Assembly (NCBI RefSeq): GCF_004349135.1 | Contig: NZ_SMFN01000017.1 | Span: 1 to 64,000, forward strand | Direction of reading: 5' to 3' | Length of the DNA: 64,000 nucleotides | Source: Flavobacterium sandaracinum | GTDB taxonomy: Bacteria > Bacteroidota > Bacteroidia > Flavobacteriales > Flavobacteriaceae | Part shown: piece after piece, positions 9,285 through 18,186 of the stretch | Layout of the letters: each line of letters starts with the position of its first letter | How positions within the stretch are numbered: the first letter of the stretch is position 1 | Notes under the pieces: model-generated | What the model saw: only the letters and a program-made list of their open reading frames with translations | Databases searched by the model: none | What the model was told of the DNA's origin: nothing | Position numbers and translations under genes: made by a program

Positions 9285-10165
9285 CAAAAGGTTTTTAAAG
9301 CAAAACTAAACCTTCCTTGCTAAACTAAATGCCGTACGTTAAAAATTGTATCGAAAACTTTATAACGAAAAGAACTTCTCGATACATTTTTGGCTTGATG
9401 AGTTTTTGTTCAGGTTAGAGAATTCTATGAAAAGCCAAAAACACTTCCCGAAACAAGTTTGGGATAAACGGAAGAGACGTGGAGAAACAGAATAACAAGC
9501 AATACTAAGCTCGATTTGTTAAACTAAAACGTCTGTTACGCACGTCTGTTCGAGTGGTTTTTAAAGCTAAGCTAGACTTTATTTGTTAAATTGAATGGAC
9601 TGCTTTAAAAATTGTACCGAGAACTTTTATAACAAAAAGAACTTCTCGATACATTTTTGACTTGACAATTTTGAGGTTAGTATGAAAAGCCCATTACAAG
9701 CCAAAAACACTTCCCGAAACAAGTTCGAGATAAACAAAAGAGATGTGGAGAAACAGAATAACAAGCAATACTAAGCTCGATTTGTTAAACTAAAACGTCT
9801 GTTACGCACGTCTGTTCGAGTGGTTTTTAAAGCTAAGCTAGACTTTATTTGTTAAATTGAATGGACTGCTTTAAAAATTGTATCGAGAACTTTTATAATA
9901 AAAAGAACTTCTCGATACATTTTTGACTTGACGGGTTTAAGGTTAGTATGAAAAGCCCTTTACAAGCCAAAAACACTTCCCGAAACAAGTTCGGGATAAA
10001 CGAAGAGACGTGTATAGTGATGATGACAGAAGTATGTACGGAAACTCTATAACCAAAAGAATTTCTCGATACATTTTTGGCTTGACGAGTCTGAGGTTAT
10101 TATGCAAAATTCATTACAAGCCAAAAACACTTCCCGAAACAAGTTCGGGATAAACGGAAGAGACA
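9285..10165. repeat. 266-bp direct repeats (three copies and a shortened fourth)
   Basis: The marker GCCAAAAACACTTCCCGAAA occurs at 9434, 9700, 9966 and 10120, that is spacings of 266, 266 and 154 bases. Another marker, AATACTAAGCTCGATTTGTT, occurs at 9501 and 9767 (266). Each unit contains two stems: GTATCGAGAA with TTCTCGATAC about 19 bases apart (for example 9880-9889 and 9909-9918), and CCCGAA-ACAAG-TTCGGG. No credible gene lies in the 9242-10201 gap. A fragment of the same family lies in inverse orientation at 13604. Confidence 0.88.
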
Positions 10166-10201
10166 GGTATGGTCATGGTGTCGGAAATCTTTGCGAGAAC
10201 T

Positions 10202-11323
10202 TTAGGAATCCAGCAGCAGTTTTTTAATTTCTGCTTCAAATACATCCATGGTGTAGCCTCTGGACCATGCTGCTCCACTTTTCTGTTTGTGATCAAAAAG
10301 AGGTTGATCTTTCAAAAGGCTTTCGATTGCTGCACTATCCTTTTCCAGGTTCATGTCCAACAAGAGTCCCCGGTTTCCATAATCCAACATGAAAGGAACA
10401 CACGATACCTTAGTCGCAATGGGAACGCAACCCCAAAACATGCCCTCGGCAATCACTTTGGGCCAACCTTCGCTCTGGGAAGGCAAAATCACAAAATGAC
10501 TGTCTTGATACGCTTTTTGAATGGTGTGTTTGGTTTGATTTCCTTTCAGTACAATACAATCTTCTAACTTGTTTTGAGTACAATAATCCTCTAATTGTTG
10601 TCGTTCTTTTCCTTCGCCAAATAGCGTTAATCGAACTTGATGTCCTTTTTGAAGCAACCTTTCTACTAGTTGAATGGCATACAACGGATTCTTTCCTGCC
10701 ACTAAAGCTCCCACAAAAACAAAATGAATCGGGTCTTTTAAGTTTCTGTTGGCAATAGGAACTTTGTCTGATTCAGTGTAGGTAGCGGTAAAAAAAGGTT
10801 TTATGTTTTTAGTGCTTCTCTCCCACTCTCCATATACTAAAACCTGCATATTTCGGGTCAAAAATGTATTACTCAAGATCCATTGTTGCAATTTGTAGGT
10901 CCTTGGCTGTTTTGATTTTGGATCCCAATTACCAGCATATTTGGCTGTTTTGGGTTTATTGGGGAAAAAAATTTGAACAATACATCCCAACAAACCTATA
11001 TTTCCAGGGCAGCGCAAATGAATGTGATCTGCAGCGCGCATGGCTTTGTAGATTTGCCAACTTATGGTAGGGATTTTTAAAATGGTTTTTAATAGCCCAC
11101 TGACACTAAGCAGGTCAAAAGAAGCAACGGGTATAAATTTAATATCTGGCGTGTGGTACGCACTATCCACTGCTGTTTTCTCCGACTTTACTATGGGTGC
11201 CACAACAATCAACTGTGTAACCTGCTTTGCCCAAATGTTCATTTCGCGCACATAAGGTGCATAGGCATAATAATGTGTTCCCTTTGCAATATGGGGAACA
11301 TGAGTAATAATTGCAAATGTCAT
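10202..11323 (-). CDS. Glycosyltransferase family 4
   Basis: 373 residues with a GT-B layout. The N-terminal domain (about 1-180) includes HYYAYAPYVREMNIWAK. The linker FVFVGALVAGKNP (201-213) marks the donor-domain start, and the E-x7-E motif is Glu285/Glu293 in LPSQSEGWPKVIAEGMFWG. The likely role is a cytosolic glycan-chain transferase in this locus. The stop codon directly abuts the 266-bp repeat array, and the next gene upstream is 166 bases away, so this gene may be transcribed alone. Sugar specificity is unknown. Confidence 0.85.
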   Translation of the reverse strand: MTFAIITHVPHIAKGTHYYAYAPYVREMNIWAKQVTQLIVVAPIVKSEKTAVDSAYHTPDIKFIPVASFDLLSVSGLLKTILKIPTISWQIYKAMRAADHIHLRCPGNIGLLGCIVQIFFPNKPKTAKYAGNWDPKSKQPRTYKLQQWILSNTFLTRNMQVLVYGEWERSTKNIKPFFTATYTESDKVPIANRNLKDPIHFVFVGALVAGKNPLYAIQLVERLLQKGHQVRLTLFGEGKERQQLEDYCTQNKLEDCIVLKGNQTKHTIQKAYQDSHFVILPSQSEGWPKVIAEGMFWGCVPIATKVSCVPFMLDYGNRGLLLDMNLEKDSAAIESLLKDQPLFDHKQKSGAAWSRGYTMDVFEAEIKKLLLDS

Positions 11324-11489
11324 TTTAACTTTTAGTTTAAAGAGGCAATTTAGCCTTCTTGGGGTCCCTTTTGTATCCTTGTGATAAAACGGTTCGTACT
11401 CCTAAAACAAATATAGTACTAAATGATACCATCGTCAACAACATCTGAAGCTGATGTTGCTATTCATTCCCCTTTTTGCGCAACCAATT

Positions 11490-11702
11490 TCAAGAAGCTT
11501 GTTTTATTTCAAATTTAGACAAAACAGCTGTCACTTCATGAAGGTCAAAACCATAGTACACGCAATACTCCTTTATGGTCACTTTTTGACATGGTTTTTT
11601 GTCTAACTCTTTTTTAAGATTTTGAATTTCCTTACGAGCATAACTCTCACTTTTCCCAGTAAGGATCACGATGTCGCTTGGATAAATAACAATTCTATAC
11701 AT
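11490..11702 (-). CDS. Small conserved-type hypothetical protein (70 aa)
   Basis: The 70-residue frame begins MYRIVIYPSDIVILTGKSES and contains YARKEIQNLKKELDKK, then IKEYCVYYGFDLHEVTAVLS. The pattern recalls small Bacteroidota proteins with a helix-rich, possibly DNA-binding layout (a TGKSES-type turn followed by two helices). I recall similar proteins only as uncharacterised. A TAAATTTG box lies on the minus strand at 11750-11743. It is divergent from the 249-residue protein gene at 12616. No function is assigned. Confidence 0.6.
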   Translation of the reverse strand: MYRIVIYPSDIVILTGKSESYARKEIQNLKKELDKKPCQKVTIKEYCVYYGFDLHEVTAVLSKFEIKQAS

Positions 11703-11742
11703 AGGGTGTGCTGGTTAGACGCTGTTGCATTGTTTATAAATA

Positions 11743-11750
11743 CAAATTTA
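11743..11750 (-). promoter_or_regulatory. Possible -7 box of the 70-aa gene
   Basis: On the minus strand this reads TAAATTTG, 41 bases upstream of the ATG at 11702. No upstream TTG at normal spacing was seen, so it is a weak candidate. Confidence 0.3.
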
Positions 11751-12554
11751 ACAAACACTATCGTACCATAAGAACTAACTTATTAACAAAAAACAAGATA
11801 CAAATTTCCAATTAACTACTAAACAACCCTTTCCTACTAAGTGAAATGTCAAAAAGTAGTTCAAACGACTATAAACGAACCTAAATCAACATGATAAAAA
11901 AGTAAAAAATTAATTACATTTGTTAATAACTATTTAATTAAAACTTTCAATTTGTAAGTTTTACTCTTCAAAACACTGTTTTTTAATACTACTACGCTGA
12001 AGATTTGCCATTTATCCCTGGTTGTACCAGTTCTGCTTTGTTCATTACAGGACCTAAAACTACTTATTTACGATCGTGTAATGTACACCATAACCTGTTG
12101 ACGGGGTTCAATGGAGTTGTCTCTCCCTTTCATTGTTTCCATATAACACTGTAATTGCTGGTATCGGCTATCTATACCATGCTAGGGAAACTAACTTTAG
12201 CTCTTCTTTGGCATGACAACCAAATTGCGGATAGCCTCTTTAGTATCAATACAATTGCTCCTCTTCCTCTTGCTATTTTCATTGCGGAATGTTGCGGGTA
12301 TCTACGGGGTAGGTATGGGGCATCCTCACTGCAGCTAAAAAGTACCTCTAACGCCTCTTCGATTTCCTCGCTTTTGTTTTTTTAATGGAGAACTACGATG
12401 TGGTAGAAAACGGTTAAAACGGTATTTATGCCCTATTTAGCTTCTTTTTGATACGTATGTGCGGTTGTGCTTATTGCCGTATCATTTGCTACTTTCTTAC
12501 TCTTTCTACAAAAACAACACAATAGTCCAAAAACGGTCGAAACGATACCAACTC
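11751..12554. other. Long intergenic region between divergent hypothetical genes
   Basis: About 800 bases without a convincing gene. One 76-codon frame (12155-12385, plus) shows no family pattern and low-complexity ends. A TACATTTG box sits at 11915-11922 with no gene placed to use it. The middle part (about 12000-12500) has a more even base composition than usual intergenic DNA here and could be a decayed gene, but I cannot name it. Confidence 0.35.
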
Positions 12555-12555
12555 C

Positions 12556-12586
12556 TTGTACACCAAGTGAAAGCATTCTACATTTG
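12556..12586 (+). promoter_or_regulatory. Promoter of the 249-aa hypothetical gene
   Basis: TTG at 12556-12558 and TACATTTG at 12579-12586 are 20 bases apart, an ideal Bacteroidota spacing. The start would be near 12593, leaving about 23 bases to the ATG at 12616. Confidence 0.6.
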
Positions 12587-12615
12587 ACTATTATTAATCC
12601 CAAAAACAAATAATC

Positions 12616-13365
12616 ATGGGCAAATTAGCAGGAATTATCAAAATTGAAGGCACGTTAGATGGGCTAACGTTTTACAAAAGTCAAGATGGCTATATGGTGA
12701 GAACCAAAGGAGGCGTCAGTAAAAAAAGAATCATGACTGATCCGGCTTTTGCAAGAACGCGAGAAAATTTAAGCGAGTTTGCGTTGAACGCCAAATCAGG
12801 AAAACTGATCCGCGATGCCACGGGAGTACTACTGAACAAGGCGAAAGACCCCAAACTATCCAGTCGCATGCTGCAGCTGATGAATACGATTAAAAATTCT
12901 GACACCGTATCGGCCAGAGGCAAGCGAAACGTTGCCTTAGGACTTGCCAGCGAGGAGGGAAAACAACTATTGAAAGGGCTTGATTTTAATATCAAAGCGC
13001 CCTTAGCCTCTGTATTACAAACTCTTTTTACGGTAGCCACAGACACGGGAACCATTGCCATTACTGATTTTATTCCTCAAGAACAATTAAGCACACCCAA
13101 CAACGCCACACACGTTAGTTTCCGCAGTGCTTTTATTAATTTGGATTTTGCAACGGGCATATTTGACAAAAGCTACAGTCCAATTTCTAATGTTCTCCTT
13201 GATCAAAACCTGATTACGGTCACCTTGACCCCAGAGCAGGTTCCGGCGGGATCAGGGATACAGTTGTATTTGTTGCTCATTGAATTTTATCAAGAAGTCA
13301 ATGGAATCCAATATTCATTAAAAAGCGGCAACTACAATGCCTTGAATTTGGTTGAAATCCTTTAA
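12616..13365 (+). CDS. Conserved-type hypothetical protein (249 aa)
   Basis: The frame starts MGKLAGIIKIEGTLDGLTFY and contains GYMVRTKGGVSKKRI and DPAFARTRENLSEFA. This N-terminal pattern is one I associate with uncharacterised Bacteroidota proteins. There is no signal peptide, membrane segment or catalytic motif. The first 125 residues are basic and helix-prone. The rest looks beta-rich (TLTPEQVPAGSGIQLYLLLI). It has a clear promoter upstream and an intrinsic terminator downstream (13389-13425), so it is a single-gene transcription unit embedded in the polysaccharide locus on the opposite strand. Function unknown. Confidence 0.7.
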   Translation: MGKLAGIIKIEGTLDGLTFYKSQDGYMVRTKGGVSKKRIMTDPAFARTRENLSEFALNAKSGKLIRDATGVLLNKAKDPKLSSRMLQLMNTIKNSDTVSARGKRNVALGLASEEGKQLLKGLDFNIKAPLASVLQTLFTVATDTGTIAITDFIPQEQLSTPNNATHVSFRSAFINLDFATGIFDKSYSPISNVLLDQNLITVTLTPEQVPAGSGIQLYLLLIEFYQEVNGIQYSLKSGNYNALNLVEIL

Positions 13366-13388
13366 AAAAGAAACCTCTTGCCAGCTAG

Positions 13389-13425
13389 AAACCTCGTTGT
13401 ATTGCGAGGTTTTCTGTTTTTGTTT
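13389..13425 (+). terminator. Intrinsic terminator after the 249-aa gene
   Basis: AAACCTCG (13389-13396) pairs with CGAGGTTT (13405-13412) around an 8-base loop, followed by TCTGTTTTTG. It lies 24 bases after the stop codon. Confidence 0.7.
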
Positions 13426-13988
13426 CTTGTGCCTTTACTAAACCAGAACATCAGGTGCTTTAATGGATTTTATGGTAGTGTTTTGAATTAAATTATCTTT
13501 TACTTTCTTACTTCTATACTTATTACGAGCAATTATGTGCTATTAGTTATCCTTAATACTGCTTTAAAACCCATTGGGTGCCATTATTCAAAACGTCAGT
13601 TTAGTTTATCCCGAACTTGTCAAGTAAAGTGTTTTTTGTAAAGTAAAACGAAATAAAACTTCTCGATATGCTCCGATACTTAAAGTTACGTGTAGCGAGA
13701 ACCGATTTATATACAATTTTCTTTTTCCTCAGTTTTATAGAAATGCTCGATACATTTTTTTCCCGAAGCTTTGGAGAAAATTCTCGAGCTGTCGAAAAAA
13801 CAACCATCAAAAAATAATTATATCCAGCGGTTTAAAATAATTGAACCTTTAGGAACATAGAAAAAAAGAACCGGATAACCCATTTCTTCGGTTGACATAC
13901 CTTTGCCTTTCTTTATAAAAGTAAAATGCCTTTCAAAATTTTAAAATCTATTTGATTAAACAGCTTGAATTACACCCAACGGGTTACT
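13426..13988. repeat. Intergenic region with dispersed repeat fragments
   Basis: About 560 bases without a gene. GTTTATCCCGAACTTGT at 13604-13620 is the exact reverse complement of the 17-base core of the 266-bp repeats (9285-10165). CTTCTCGATA and CTCGATACATTTTT fragments follow up to 13810. This is a degenerate copy of the same repeat family. The rest is AT-rich with nothing recognised. Confidence 0.65.
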
Positions 13989-15086
13989 TTATAAAATAAT
14001 TTCAGCAAAATTTTTACAATACATATCCATACTAAAAGTATTCAAAAAAGTACTTCTTGCTGCAATGCTCATTTGTTGGTATGAATTAAAATTATCTTCT
14101 ACTTTTGCAAATAAAGAAACCATTTCGTCAATAGTCGCGTCAAACTTAAAACATTCTACACCATCATTTAAATAGTGAGTCAATCCAGTGGTATTTGAAA
14201 TTAGTAAGGGAGTTTGATTCATCATTGCTTCCAGACCAACTGTAGGTAAATTATCAAATTTTGAAGGAATTATCGCAAAATGACTATTAATTAAATAAGC
14301 ATCAATTTGATCATAATTAAGTCCTCCAAAATAATGAACTCCCATATTGCTTTTAACCAGTTCTTTAATTTTAATTTCTTGACTTCCAGTCCCAGCAATA
14401 TTTAAAATGATTTTCGAATACTTAACTTTCTCCTTATATCTCAAATAAGCCTCAATTAAATCAAGCACTCCTTTCGATTGATCTAATCTGCCTAAATAAG
14501 AGATGAGAATAGATTCTTCTGTACTAATTATTTTGTTTTTAAATCGGTCGATCATAGGGTTCAACAGAACAAATCCCTTATTTAGGCCATAAAATGATTT
14601 TAAATCTGCTTTAGCCAATTCCGAAGGGCAGATTATGACATCGCACAATAGTTTATAAAATATCTTTTTTCTAATAAATAGTACTTTTTGTTTGATTGAC
14701 GTTTTTTTCTGGTCCGCCATAAGCTGTGCGCTCAGCGTGTGATAATATTCATAAGTCTTAACTTTGCCTAAAGACAAAAATTTAGAGACAGAAACAGTGA
14801 TGTTACTGCCGACAAAATGTCCAATTATGATGTCTGGTTTGTAGTGTAAGTGTATTTTAGCGTACCAAAAAAAATCACGCAAAGAAGTCGGCCTTTTTTT
14901 TGTTGGCCAAGAACAAATAGTGATTTTACCTTGCTTTTTTATTACGGACATTTTGTCTGCAAAATAGGGATCATGAGAGATAAAAACAACTTCATTTCCT
15001 AAGTTGGCAAGATGCTGTGCCAAATGATAACTCATAGCAGAAAACGAGATTTCACTGTAATTGTGGGCTATAAGTATTGTTTTCAT
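13989..15086 (-). CDS. Glycosyltransferase family 4
   Basis: 365 residues with a GT-B fold. The N-terminus is MKTILIAHNYSEISFSAMSY. The donor domain starts at YLGRLDQSKGVLDLIEAYLR (about 197-216), and the family E-x7-E position is occupied by Asp278 and Glu286 in IPSKFDNLPTVGLEAMMN. The first acidic residue is therefore Asp instead of Glu, a tolerated variation in GT4. It would act as a cytosolic glycan-chain transferase. A short same-strand frame ends 19 bases upstream, and the gap to the next solid gene is 417 bases. Specificity unknown. Confidence 0.84.
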   Translation of the reverse strand: MKTILIAHNYSEISFSAMSYHLAQHLANLGNEVVFISHDPYFADKMSVIKKQGKITICSWPTKKRPTSLRDFFWYAKIHLHYKPDIIIGHFVGSNITVSVSKFLSLGKVKTYEYYHTLSAQLMADQKKTSIKQKVLFIRKKIFYKLLCDVIICPSELAKADLKSFYGLNKGFVLLNPMIDRFKNKIISTEESILISYLGRLDQSKGVLDLIEAYLRYKEKVKYSKIILNIAGTGSQEIKIKELVKSNMGVHYFGGLNYDQIDAYLINSHFAIIPSKFDNLPTVGLEAMMNQTPLLISNTTGLTHYLNDGVECFKFDATIDEMVSLFAKVEDNFNSYQQMSIAARSTFLNTFSMDMYCKNFAEIIL

Positions 15087-15105
15087 TGTTGTTATTTGTG
15101 GCTAA

Positions 15106-15306
15106 CTAACCTTTTTTTGTGGCTACTAAATAAAGAGTGGAACCATTGTATCTTCTTAAAAGAGATTTCAAAAAATTCAAATAGAATCGTTTTCTTTTCA
15201 TTTCGACGTATGGAAATTTCTTAACAACCACCATACAATTCTTAAACTGATTCATTTCAAAAATAGCGCTACTGTTTTCTTTAGTAAAAAAGTTTAAGTG
15301 CAACAC
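15106..15306 (-). CDS. Doubtful 66-aa frame, possible gene remnant
   Basis: The frame begins MLHLNFFTKENSSAIFEMNQ and ends KSLLRRYNGSTLYLVATKKG. It is on the strand of its neighbours and stops 19 bases before the GT4 start, which would fit a small cotranscribed gene. The strongly basic C-terminal half and the lack of any domain pattern also fit the tail of a decayed enzyme gene. The remainder of the 15087-15503 gap (about 200 bases) shows nothing recognised. Confidence 0.25.
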   Translation of the reverse strand: MLHLNFFTKENSSAIFEMNQFKNCMVVVKKFPYVEMKRKRFYLNFLKSLLRRYNGSTLYLVATKKG

Positions 15307-15503
15307 TATTTATCTTGATAATTCGCATGTTACAACGTCCTTAGTTCCGTTTTACATTTAGTAGTTTCACTGTATTTTCAACAACCTTGCATTCTTTATA
15401 TTGCGTCATATCAATCCGATTAGGTTCTTATTTGTATCAAAATCTATTTCTTGTATCCCTGTTTACGCTCTAGATGTTCGTTACAGAATAAAAGATTGCT
15501 ACT

Positions 15504-16502
15504 TCATTTCACTTTTGGCTTAGAAACCCACAAACTCCACCAACCTACCGTTCTTCCCATGGCCTCCGAAAAGGCTTCCATTCGTTTACTGGTTGTAAAG
15601 GTATTGCTAAATCGAATCACTGTCAAAAGTATCGTAATCGCATGCCATTTTAGCTGATGTTCTAAGGTTGGCTGTGGGTTTTTCGTTCGCCACACATACC
15701 ATCCGTTTCGTACTACCATCTTCCCGTATTGGTATTTGTTGGGCCTGCCAGAGGCATCGTGATAATGATACAATTGTAAGTTAGTATTGATTACGTTTTT
15801 ACCAAACGCTAAGGCTCTGATGCTAAAATCAGCATCTTCATACAAACCATAGCCTTCAAAATGAGTGGAAAATCGAATTGAATCAAAGACACTTTTATGA
15901 AAGGCGAATGACATTCCCACCAACAAATCAACTTCATGTGTTTTTCCGTTCGAAGGAAATCCACACGTTTTACCATGGGAATAATTTGGCATTTTTCCTG
16001 GACCTAAATTGGATTGCAAACCGAGATAATTGCGAAATACATTGCGTTGGCCTTCTTTATAAACATATCCTTCCCATTGAAAATAACGGTACTTGTCGTA
16101 TTTTATATGTGGGTTACTGACACTCCAACCATTTTCATTTAAAGCGATTCCGCCCACTCCAGTAACCGCAGGGTCATTAGTAAACGTTTTTACCAACTCT
16201 TGAAAATAATTAGGCGTTAATTCGGTATCGTCATCCAAAAAAGCAACAATTTCACTCGTTCTATTCACTTTAGTTATTCCATAATTCCTTTGTTTGGTAA
16301 GCCCTCTATGCGATTCAGGAACCAGATAATAATGAAGATTATTAAACTTATTTTTATTTAAAAGCTGCTGGGTCGCAGCTGTAGTTGACCCATCAATAAT
16401 TAAAATCTCCGCTGGATGTACTGTTTGTTCCGTGACCGACTTTAGTAATCTTAATAAAGGTTCGGGACGCATGTAAGTACAAACTATTAACGATACTTTC
16501 AT
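15504..16502 (-). CDS. Glycosyltransferase family 2 (GT-A fold)
   Basis: 332 residues. The N-terminal strand MKVSLIVCTYMRPEPLLRLL, the nucleotide-binding IIDGST (35-40) and the metal-binding DDD at 90-92 (VAFLDDDTELTP) define a GT2 inverting transferase. A later VGMSFAFHKSVFD and YGLYEDADFSIRA block matches the acceptor side, where an ED-x-D-type catalytic acid is expected. It lies three bases downstream of another GT2 gene (16506-18053), so the two are clearly cotranscribed and may act successively. Sugar donor unknown. Confidence 0.86.
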   Translation of the reverse strand: MKVSLIVCTYMRPEPLLRLLKSVTEQTVHPAEILIIDGSTTAATQQLLNKNKFNNLHYYLVPESHRGLTKQRNYGITKVNRTSEIVAFLDDDTELTPNYFQELVKTFTNDPAVTGVGGIALNENGWSVSNPHIKYDKYRYFQWEGYVYKEGQRNVFRNYLGLQSNLGPGKMPNYSHGKTCGFPSNGKTHEVDLLVGMSFAFHKSVFDSIRFSTHFEGYGLYEDADFSIRALAFGKNVINTNLQLYHYHDASGRPNKYQYGKMVVRNGWYVWRTKNPQPTLEHQLKWHAITILLTVIRFSNTFTTSKRMEAFSEAMGRTVGWWSLWVSKPKVK

Positions 16503-16505
16503 ATT

Positions 16506-18053
16506 TTATTGATGTCTAGTTCCTAAATTAATTAATTTTCTAGCATAAAAAAGAGATTTCTTAAATTGTCTATTTTTATAGGGAATGCGTAGTAAACGAT
16601 ACAACATTCCCAATCTAGAGCCGCTAAACAAGTAATACGTAAAGTGTTTGTATTTGTATTCTATAAGCTGTTTTGGGGTGTAATGCTTCAGAATACCATA
16701 CATTACAGTTGGACTAGGAACTGGCTTTACACCTCGTACCGGTGTATCTAGTTCCCAAGGTTGTTTTTTTCTTTTCTTTCCAATTATTTTTGCCTGATTT
16801 CCCCAAAACCGATACCCCCCTGTAGGCGGCTTTAAATGCAAATTAGTAGAAAAAGGATTAAACAACACCGTAACTCCAATTTTAGAAAGTGACATACCAA
16901 AATCACTGTCCTCGCCATATCCTCCATCAAAATTGACATCATTTCCAATTAACTGTTCGACGTATTCTCTTTTTACACAAGAATTCGCATTGCTAAATGA
17001 AGGAGTACAACCGACTATTTTTCCATAGAGATCTGAATTTTCTAATTTTCGTTTTAAATCGTCTAAATCTTGTGTGTGAACTTCTGCACGAATATCTAAT
17101 CCATTGCAGGCTCCCACATCATACGTCTGCAACAATCGAATGTGATTTTCTATAAAATCTGCTGGTATGCGAATATCATCATCTCCAAAAACGATATAAT
17201 CGCCAGAGCATAGCGCTATTGCCTCATTTCTAGCTTTACAACTGCCTTTAGATTGTTGCCAAATTACTGTCAAGTCAAAAGGATATTTATTTTGCTGATA
17301 CAGTGCTTCGTCTCTTTGATCCTTTGGAGTAGCATCAACTACAATCACTTGTTCCGGTTTGTAAATTTGAGTGGCAAGATCCTTTAATAATTGCAAAGTA
17401 TATTCTTGCCGAAACATCGTAGGAATGATGTAACTTACAGAAGGGTTTCCTTGTACTTCATTTAATTTACGGGGAGGAAAGATGGAAGCCTCTTTTCGTT
17501 TTTTAAAATTGCCTTTAATTTTAAAAAACGTCTTCCATTCTGAGATTTTCCAAATGCCTAATCTAAAAATCATAAAAACAGCATGACTTATTTTATAATT
17601 TTTTCTAAAAAAAAGGTGGCGATCCGTTTGCGAAATAAAAACAATTTCTTTTTTTGCTTCTGAAAACAGATTATTCACATACATTGGGACAACACCTAAA
17701 AAACGGATGCATCGAAAACCATAATCCAACCCCTGCATTTGAAGATTATCATAGTCCACATCAAACCCTTTTGTAATCTCCCATACTGATTTTCGAACGG
17801 CAAAAGCATTGGGATTAACCCTCCAACTCACACATTGATCTAAGCCGTCAAAATCATTTAAATACCAAAAAAACACAGCCGTTTGATAAACTAATTCAGG
17901 AAAAGCATTTTTATAACCTTGCTCAAAAGAACTGTGCCAAATATCACCCGCTCCTTGGGACAAAACCTCTAATTGTCTAAAATCTGGATTTCCCGCATAC
18001 AAAAGGATTTCCCCTGCTGCAGTAGTATATTCTTTTAATTGTAAATTGTCCAT
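16506..18053 (-). CDS. GT2 glycosyltransferase with extra N-terminal half-domain
   Basis: 515 residues in two parts. Residues 1-195 resemble the acceptor-side half of a GT2 enzyme (NAFAVRKSVWEITKGFDVDY, then QGLDYGFRCIRFLGVVPMYV) but have no nucleotide-binding start or DxD. Residues 200-515 are a full GT2 domain with SVSYIIPTMFRQEYTL, VVDATP (238-243), DDD at 291-293 and GYGEDSDFGM. The architecture suggests a fusion of a truncated transferase to a complete one, or a tandem duplication with loss of the first catalytic half. It is followed after three bases by another GT2 gene. Confidence 0.82.
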   Translation of the reverse strand: MDNLQLKEYTTAAGEILLYAGNPDFRQLEVLSQGAGDIWHSSFEQGYKNAFPELVYQTAVFFWYLNDFDGLDQCVSWRVNPNAFAVRKSVWEITKGFDVDYDNLQMQGLDYGFRCIRFLGVVPMYVNNLFSEAKKEIVFISQTDRHLFFRKNYKISHAVFMIFRLGIWKISEWKTFFKIKGNFKKRKEASIFPPRKLNEVQGNPSVSYIIPTMFRQEYTLQLLKDLATQIYKPEQVIVVDATPKDQRDEALYQQNKYPFDLTVIWQQSKGSCKARNEAIALCSGDYIVFGDDDIRIPADFIENHIRLLQTYDVGACNGLDIRAEVHTQDLDDLKRKLENSDLYGKIVGCTPSFSNANSCVKREYVEQLIGNDVNFDGGYGEDSDFGMSLSKIGVTVLFNPFSTNLHLKPPTGGYRFWGNQAKIIGKKRKKQPWELDTPVRGVKPVPSPTVMYGILKHYTPKQLIEYKYKHFTYYLFSGSRLGMLYRLLRIPYKNRQFKKSLFYARKLINLGTRHQ

Positions 18054-18186
18054 TTCTATCGATACCTTAACCGTGTATTATTATATGACTTGTATTACTC
18101 AATCTACTGATTACTACTTTTACTGTTGTAGCATTGTATGTTTGGCTAATTATAGCAAACTGCTTTTTCTAAGACACTAAAAAAAT

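Noticed and set aside
9285..10165. Possible integron or phage attachment array
   Set aside because: The units are long and identical in content, carry no cassette genes, and no integrase is present.
12155..12385. 76-codon plus-strand frame
   Set aside because: No family pattern, no ribosome site or promoter at normal distance, and unlike the codon use of nearby genes. Kept only as part of an uncertain intergenic region.
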